A stretch of DNA of 64,000 nt from Hankyongella sp964404985 (lineage in GTDB: Bacteria; Pseudomonadota; Alphaproteobacteria; Sphingomonadales; Sphingomonadaceae): NCBI GenBank assembly GCA_964404985.1, contig CAYOMD010000012.1, positions 1 to 64,000 of the forward strand, given 5' to 3'. Of this stretch, positions 59,827 through 64,000 are shown one piece after another (position 1 is the stretch's first letter; each line of letters opens with the position of its first letter). Made by a program: the position numbers and the translations under genes. Under the pieces are notes generated by a model. It was not told the origin of the DNA and searched no databases. It saw only the letters and a list, made by a program, of their open reading frames with translations.

Positions 59827-60447
59827 GTGTTCACCCTCCTCATCGATACGGCCCTGTCGCCGCTGACGGTTGGCCTTGCCGGGCAGGACGGCATGATACT
59901 GCACGAGCACCATGAGCTGATTGGCCGGGGGCACGCAGAAGCCCTGATGCCGGCACTCGCGGAGATCATGGGGGATGTGCCGGCGGTGCGCATCGTGGTC
60001 GGGGTGGGGCCGGGCAGCTTTACCGGCATCAGGGTGGGCATCGCGGCGGCACGGGCGCTGGCGCTGGCCTGGCGTGCAGAGCTGGTCGGCATTTCCTCGC
60101 TCGCAGCGACCGCCTGCGCAGCATTTCGATGTGATCCAGACTTGAGCCAAGTCGCCGTCACCCTGGATGCGCACAAGGGTGAGGTTTACGCGCAGACCTT
60201 CGTGCGCGACGGAGATGGGGTGATCGCCCGGTCCGGCATCGTGGCAGTGCCGCCGCCGGCGGTATGGGCCGCACTCGCGCATGCTCCTTGCGTTGTTGTT
60301 GGCTCAGGTGCGCCACTCGTCGTGCCGGGCCAGGCGGTGCTCTGGCCGCAGGCGCAGGACTATCTCGCCGCAGCCCGGCACCTGCAGCATCACCAGCCAG
60401 TGCGCCCGCTGTATGTGCGGGCACCAGACGCAAAGCTGCCAGCATGA
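59827..60447 (+). CDS. tsaB: tRNA threonylcarbamoyladenosine protein TsaB
   Basis: The ~206-residue protein is the ASKHA-fold partner of TsaD in making the universal t6A37 modification. TLLIDTALSPLTVGL and VVGVGPGSFTGIRVGIAAARALALAW are diagnostic. I chose the GTG at 59827 as it lies just before the first strand; the ATG at 59788 would overlap rutE. Its stop overlaps rimI by 4 bases. Confidence 0.93.
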   Translation: MFTLLIDTALSPLTVGLAGQDGMILHEHHELIGRGHAEALMPALAEIMGDVPAVRIVVGVGPGSFTGIRVGIAAARALALAWRAELVGISSLAATACAAFRCDPDLSQVAVTLDAHKGEVYAQTFVRDGDGVIARSGIVAVPPPAVWAALAHAPCVVVGSGAPLVVPGQAVLWPQAQDYLAAARHLQHHQPVRPLYVRAPDAKLPA

Positions 60448-60920
60448 GCGGAACCATTACGCTCTCCCACGCGGTACCGGACCAGATGCCAGCGCTGTTC
60501 GCGCTGATGATCCACAGCTTCGACCCCCTATACGGCGAGGCCTGGCCACAGACCGACCTGGAGGCGGCGATTGACTGGCCGGGTGTGCAACTTCTGTGCG
60601 CTGCCGACAGCCGCGATCCGACGGCGCTGCTCGGGTTCGTCTTGACGCGCACCATTCTCGATGAAGCGGAAATTCTGTTGATCGCCGTGGTGCCCGAAGA
60701 GCGTCGTCGGGGTATTGGCAGATGCTTGCTGGAGGCGGTCATTGCACATGCAAGGCCCGCGGGAATTTCGTTATTTCTGGAAGTTCGGGCTGACAATATT
60801 GCAGCGCTGGAAATGTACCGCACACTGAACTTCGAACCTGTAGGTGTTCGCCGCGGCTACTACAAAGGCGTCGATGGTATTCGGCGTGACTCCTATACTC
60901 TACGGCGCAATCATCGTTGA
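60444..60920 (+). CDS. rimI: Ribosomal-protein-S18-alanine N-acetyltransferase-like (GNAT)
   Basis: The 158-residue GNAT-fold enzyme has the acetyl-CoA motif VVPEERRRGIGRCLLEAVIAHA and the LFLEVRADNIAALEMYRTLNFEPVGVRRGYY block of RimI. It acetylates protein N-termini, classically ribosomal S18. ATG at 60444 overlaps the tsaB stop (ATGA), the normal tsaB-rimI coupling. Confidence 0.92.
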   Translation: MSGTITLSHAVPDQMPALFALMIHSFDPLYGEAWPQTDLEAAIDWPGVQLLCAADSRDPTALLGFVLTRTILDEAEILLIAVVPEERRRGIGRCLLEAVIAHARPAGISLFLEVRADNIAALEMYRTLNFEPVGVRRGYYKGVDGIRRDSYTLRRNHR

Positions 60921-60965
60921 AATCCGTCCTCCCCATAGATTCTGACAATTATCTTGTGTTTTTTG

Positions 60966-61009
60966 CTCTTGTAAACTTGATAGACAAGAGTAAGAACGCT
61001 CCGTATTAG
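60966..61009 (+). promoter_or_regulatory. Candidate mucR promoter with overlapping inverted repeat
   Basis: TAGACA (60981-60986) and TATTAG (61004-61009) are separated by 17 bases and resemble a sigma-70-type promoter. An inverted repeat, CTCTTGT (60966-60972) and ACAAGAG (60984-60990) with an 11-base spacer, overlaps the -35 box. Its position suggests repression, possibly autoregulation by MucR, which is known in relatives; the match is only by eye. Confidence 0.4.
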
Positions 61010-61077
61010 ATTTTTGTCAATGATTGCTCTGCTAGAGCAGCGCATCAATCCTCAAAATGTACAGTGAGAAAATCGCC

Positions 61078-61482
61078 ATGGAAAAAGGTAACGAGCTGCT
61101 CAATCTTACGGCTGACATTGTTTCTTCGCATGTCGCCAACAACACCGTTGCGGTGTCTGATCTGCCGAATTTGATCGAAAATATATACAACACGTTGAGC
61201 CGTCTTGGCAGCGTGCCCGTTCCCGTGGAAACCAAGCAGGAGCCGGCAGTTTCGGTGCGTGCTTCGGTGAAGCCGGACTACATCATCTGTCTTGAAGACG
61301 GCAAAAAGCTGAAGATGCTGAAGCGCCACCTGATGACGCATTACAACATGTCGCCGGAAGAATACCGCACCAAGTGGAACCTGCCGGCAGATTACCCGAT
61401 GGTCGCCCCGAACTACGCGGCGCAACGCCGTCAACTCGCCAAGAAAATTGGTCTCGGCACCAATCGCAAGCGCGCGAAGTAA
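61078..61482 (+). CDS. mucR: MucR/Ros-family zinc-finger regulator
   Basis: The 134-residue protein is a Ros/MucR-type transcription factor. After a helical N-terminus (ELLNLTADIVSSHVANN, the oligomerisation region), it has the prokaryotic zinc finger CLEDGKKLKMLKRHLMTHYNMSPEEYRTKWNLPADYPMVAP, with C and two H ligands. MucR proteins bind AT-rich DNA and silence many genes. I chose the ATG at 61078, as the family start is near ELLNLTAD. A terminator follows. Confidence 0.94.
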   Translation: MEKGNELLNLTADIVSSHVANNTVAVSDLPNLIENIYNTLSRLGSVPVPVETKQEPAVSVRASVKPDYIICLEDGKKLKMLKRHLMTHYNMSPEEYRTKWNLPADYPMVAPNYAAQRRQLAKKIGLGTNRKRAK

Positions 61483-61512
61483 TCCGATCCATCAGCTTTA
61501 CACGGCTGGATG

Positions 61513-61548
61513 CAGGGCGATACCTCCGGTATTGCCCTGTTTCTTTTT
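61513..61548 (+). terminator. Intrinsic terminator after mucR
   Basis: CAGGGCGATACC (61513-61524) pairs with GGTATTGCCCTG (61528-61539) around a TCC loop, with one G-T pair, followed by TTTCTTTTT. It lies 31 bases past the stop. Confidence 0.92.
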
Positions 61549-61577
61549 GCGAGTCTGCGTGATCGACGGGTGTCTAT

Positions 61578-62321
61578 ATGGCTGAGTGGCGTGGTGCTGC
61601 CATTTTATGTGCGCTCCGCCCGCATGCCGAAAACGGTGCGATCGCCCGCCTGCTGACGGCGGATCAGGGCTTGATCGCCGGCTACATCCGTGGTGGTCAG
61701 TCCCGGCGGCTGGCGCCGGTGCTGATCCCCGGCAACCGGGTGGTCGCCCACTGGTATGCGCGCACCCCTGAGCAACTGGGTCACCTGACCCTGGAGCTGG
61801 ATCGCCCGGCGGCGGCAGCAGCCCTGGGGGACCCGCTGTACGCCCGAACACTGGAGTGGGCGACCGCGATTACTGCGGCGAGCCTTGCCGAGGGCCATGC
61901 CTACCCGGTGCTGTATGAGGCGCTGGACGGGCTGGTGACTCTGCTGTGCCTGGCGCCGGACCCGCGTGCGGCGCTCAGCGCGCTGGTGCGTTTTGAACTG
62001 GTGCTGCTGGCGGAGCTGGGCTTCGGGCTGGACCTGGAGCGCTGCGCGGTGACCGGCGGGCACGACGATCTGGCCTACGTCAGCCCCAAGTCGGGCCGGG
62101 CGGTCAACCGGGAGGCGGCGGCCCCCTGGCTGGACAAGCTGCTGCCGTTACCGGCGTTTCTGGTGCTGCGCGCCAACGACTGGCCAGACTGGCCGGAGAT
62201 CGCACAGGGGATGGCGCTGTCCGGCTATTTCATCGAGCGCGAGCTGGTACCCGAGCGCGCCGATGCTCTGCGCGAGACCCGCATGCGGCTGGCGGCAGCG
62301 GTTGCGACAATGGCGAAGTAA
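61578..62321 (+). CDS. recO: DNA repair protein RecO
   Basis: The 247-residue protein has the N-terminal OB fold (AAILCALRPHAENGAIARLLTADQGLIAGYIRGGQSRRLAPVLIPGNRVVAHW) and helical C-terminus of RecO, which loads RecA onto SSB-coated DNA with RecR. The zinc-binding cysteines of some RecO proteins are not complete here. It precedes parC as in other sphingomonads. Confidence 0.95.
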   Translation: MAEWRGAAILCALRPHAENGAIARLLTADQGLIAGYIRGGQSRRLAPVLIPGNRVVAHWYARTPEQLGHLTLELDRPAAAAALGDPLYARTLEWATAITAASLAEGHAYPVLYEALDGLVTLLCLAPDPRAALSALVRFELVLLAELGFGLDLERCAVTGGHDDLAYVSPKSGRAVNREAAAPWLDKLLPLPAFLVLRANDWPDWPEIAQGMALSGYFIERELVPERADALRETRMRLAAAVATMAK

Positions 62322-62369
62322 TGCGCACTGCTCTGGCGCGCTGCCCGATGAGCCGCTATCAGTAGCGTC

Positions 62370-64000
62370 ATGCCGATTGACACCCCCGACATCTCGACGC
62401 GGATCGAGAATCAACCGTTCACCGAGGCGCTGTCCCAGCGCTACCTGACCTATGCGCTCTCCACCATCATGGCGCGGTCGCTGCCGGATGTCCGTGACGG
62501 CCTGAAGCCGGTGCACCGGCGGCTGCTGTGGGCGATGCGGCTGCTGAAGCTTGACCCCAACACCGGCTACAAGAAATGCGCGCGCGTGGTCGGCGATGTG
62601 ATGGGCAAGTTCCACCCGCACGGCGACCAGTCAATCTACGATGCGCTGGTGCGGCTGGCGCAGGATTTCTCGGTGCGGTTCCCGCTGGTCGACGGGCAAG
62701 GCAACTTCGGCAACATCGACGGCGATAATGCGGCCGCCATGCGCTATACCGAGGCGCGGCTGACCGAAGTGGCAGCAGCGCTCATGGACGGGCTGGACGA
62801 GGCCTGCGTGCCGTTCCGCCCGACCTATGACGGTGAGGAAGAAGAGCCGGATGTCTTCCCCGGTGCCTTCCCCAACCTGCTCGCCAATGGCGCGAGCGGC
62901 ATCGCGGTCGGCATGGCCACCTCCATCCCGCCGCACAACGTCAGCGAGCTGGCGGATGGCCTGATGCTGCTGATCGACCGGCCGGAGGCAAGCATCGACG
63001 ATCTGGTGGCGCTGATCCCCGGCCCGGACTTCCCGACCGGCGGCATGCTGGTCGAGTCTGCGGCCAGCATCCGCGAGACCTACGCGACCGGGCGCGGCAG
63101 CTTCCGCCTGCGGTCGTGCTGGACGCTGGAGGACCAGGGGCGCGGCCAGTGGGTGATCGTCGTCACCAACATTCCCTATCAGGTCCAGAAGTCGAAGCTG
63201 ATCGAGCAGATCGCCGGCCTGATCGGGGACCGCAAGCTGCCGATCCTGGAGGATGTCCGCGACGAGTCCGATACCGAGATCCGGCTGGTGCTGGAGCCGA
63301 AGTCGCGCAACGTCTCGCCAGAAGTGCTGATGGAGAGCTTGTACAAGCTCACTGACCTTGAGGTGCGCTTCTCGCTGAACCTCAACGTGCTGGACAAGAC
63401 CCGCACGCCGCGCGTCATGAGCCTCAAGCAAACGCTGGAGGCATTCCTCGACCACCAGATTACCGTCACGGTCAAGCGCGCCGAATACCGGCTGGGCAAG
63501 ATCGAGGACCGGCTGGAGCTGCTGGGCGGCTATCTGATTGCCTATCTGAACCTGGACGAAGTGATCCGCATTATCCGCGAGGAGGACGAGCCGAAGGCGG
63601 TGCTGATGGCAACCTTCAGCCTCAGCGACCGCCAGGCGGAGGCCATCCTCAACATGCGGCTGCGTTCGCTGCGCCGGCTGGAGGAGATGGAGATCCGCCG
63701 CGAGGAGGCAGACCTGCGGCTGGAGGCAGAGTCGCTGCGGCTTCTGCTGGCCGACCCGTCCCGCCAGCGAGCGAAGGTGCGCGACATGATGGCCGCCCTC
63801 AAGGCCCGTTACGCCAAGGATACCCCGCTTGGCGCGCGGCGCACCAGGTTCGGGGTTGCCGGCGAATTCAAGGACATCCCGCTGGAGGCCATGATCGAGC
63901 GAGAGCCGATAACGGTCGTCTGTTCGGAGAAAGGCTGGATCCGTGCGCTGAAGTCCCATCTGGACCTTGGCAATGGCGAGCTGGCCAAATTCAAGGAGGG
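62370..64000 (+). CDS. parC: DNA topoisomerase IV subunit A (5' part)
   Basis: The gene starts at ATG 62370 (MPIDTPDISTRIENQPFTEALSQRYLTYALSTIMARSLPDVRDGLKPVHRR) and is still open at the window edge, about 543 codons in. The active-site tyrosine is in MRYTEARL. It decatenates daughter chromosomes with ParE. In the quinolone-contact region the sequence is HPHGDQSIYDA, with Gln at codon 87 where E. coli GyrA and ParC have Ser. The C-terminal beta-pinwheel is beyond the window. Confidence 0.96.
   Translation, partial: MPIDTPDISTRIENQPFTEALSQRYLTYALSTIMARSLPDVRDGLKPVHRRLLWAMRLLKLDPNTGYKKCARVVGDVMGKFHPHGDQSIYDALVRLAQDFSVRFPLVDGQGNFGNIDGDNAAAMRYTEARLTEVAAALMDGLDEACVPFRPTYDGEEEEPDVFPGAFPNLLANGASGIAVGMATSIPPHNVSELADGLMLLIDRPEASIDDLVALIPGPDFPTGGMLVESAASIRETYATGRGSFRLRSCWTLEDQGRGQWVIVVTNIPYQVQKSKLIEQIAGLIGDRKLPILEDVRDESDTEIRLVLEPKSRNVSPEVLMESLYKLTDLEVRFSLNLNVLDKTRTPRVMSLKQTLEAFLDHQITVTVKRAEYRLGKIEDRLELLGGYLIAYLNLDEVIRIIREEDEPKAVLMATFSLSDRQAEAILNMRLRSLRRLEEMEIRREEADLRLEAESLRLLLADPSRQRAKVRDMMAALKARYAKDTPLGARRTRFGVAGEFKDIPLEAMIEREPITVVCSEKGWIRALKSHLDLGNGELAKFKE

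Noticed and set aside
62631..63959. 442-codon open frame on the minus strand at the right edge
   Set aside because: It lies opposite parC, whose motifs (PVHRR, HPHGD, MRYTEARL) are unmistakable.

Overview
The window is about 64 kb of GC-rich chromosome from an alphaproteobacterium, most likely a member of the Sphingomonadales. This is an inference from gene order and families. The runs rpsT/mutM beside dnaA, rutE-tsaB-rimI-mucR-recO-parC, and nth-DUF2244 convergent with dapB, together with a MucR-type zinc-finger regulator and a large TonB-dependent receptor, are typical of that order. No phage, integrase, transposase, CRISPR array or rRNA operon is visible. One tRNA gene, tRNA-Arg(ACG), is present.

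Layout. 1-4.9 kb: a Nudix hydrolase, a PNPOx-like flavoprotein, thrS, then an HTH/ImmA-IrrE metallopeptidase gene followed by its usual DUF4411 PIN-like partner, which is broken by two in-frame stops. 5.6-9.3 kb: a DUF898 membrane protein, an M48 metallopeptidase and an alpha/beta hydrolase; a 686-bp tandem duplication has left a protease-less M48 paralogue between the first two. 9.4-17 kb: a YHS-domain protein, a TPR protein, a 906-residue RTX protein, nth, DUF2244, dapB, a sirtuin and a fasciclin-domain protein. 17.7-20.3 kb: a TonB-dependent receptor.

20.6-31.7 kb is a fatty-acid or acyl-CoA degradation locus built around a MerR/LiuR-type regulator. On the minus strand lie merR, an acyl-CoA dehydrogenase, a thiolase and a fused enoyl-CoA hydratase/3-hydroxyacyl-CoA dehydrogenase. 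On the plus strand lie a thioesterase, an MBL-fold hydrolase, an acyl-CoA ligase, an enoyl-CoA hydratase and an SDR. A perfect 20-bp palindrome sits between the two arms and a near copy lies inside the plus arm, so one regulator may control both.

31.7-50.5 kb holds a MATE exporter, folB, a single-chain AceE-like transketolase-family enzyme, a lipoprotein, tRNA-Arg, a SIMPL protein, a GtrB-like glycosyltransferase, gshB, SirB1, yraN, rsmI, an LpoA-like lipoprotein, a LuxR-type regulator without a synthase, pepN, an NAD-dependent epimerase-like protein translationally coupled to an orphan molybdopterin-binding large subunit, and a small membrane protein. 50.5-64 kb is housekeeping: an EamA transporter, dnaA, rpsT, mutM, trpS, DUF4136 and DUF2333 proteins, a universal stress protein, a NifU-like scaffold, rutE, tsaB, rimI, mucR, recO and the 5' part of parC, which runs off the window.

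I did not find a clear new multi-gene system. The most unusual signals are the doubly stopped PIN-type gene beside an intact ImmA-like gene, the fresh tandem duplication with internal membrane-segment amplification, a shared 14-bp AAACAG-N2-CTGTTT palindrome in front of two unrelated genes, paired inverted palindromes that recur in intergenic DNA, the orphan molybdoenzyme subunit, and a LuxR solo with one altered ligand-pocket residue.
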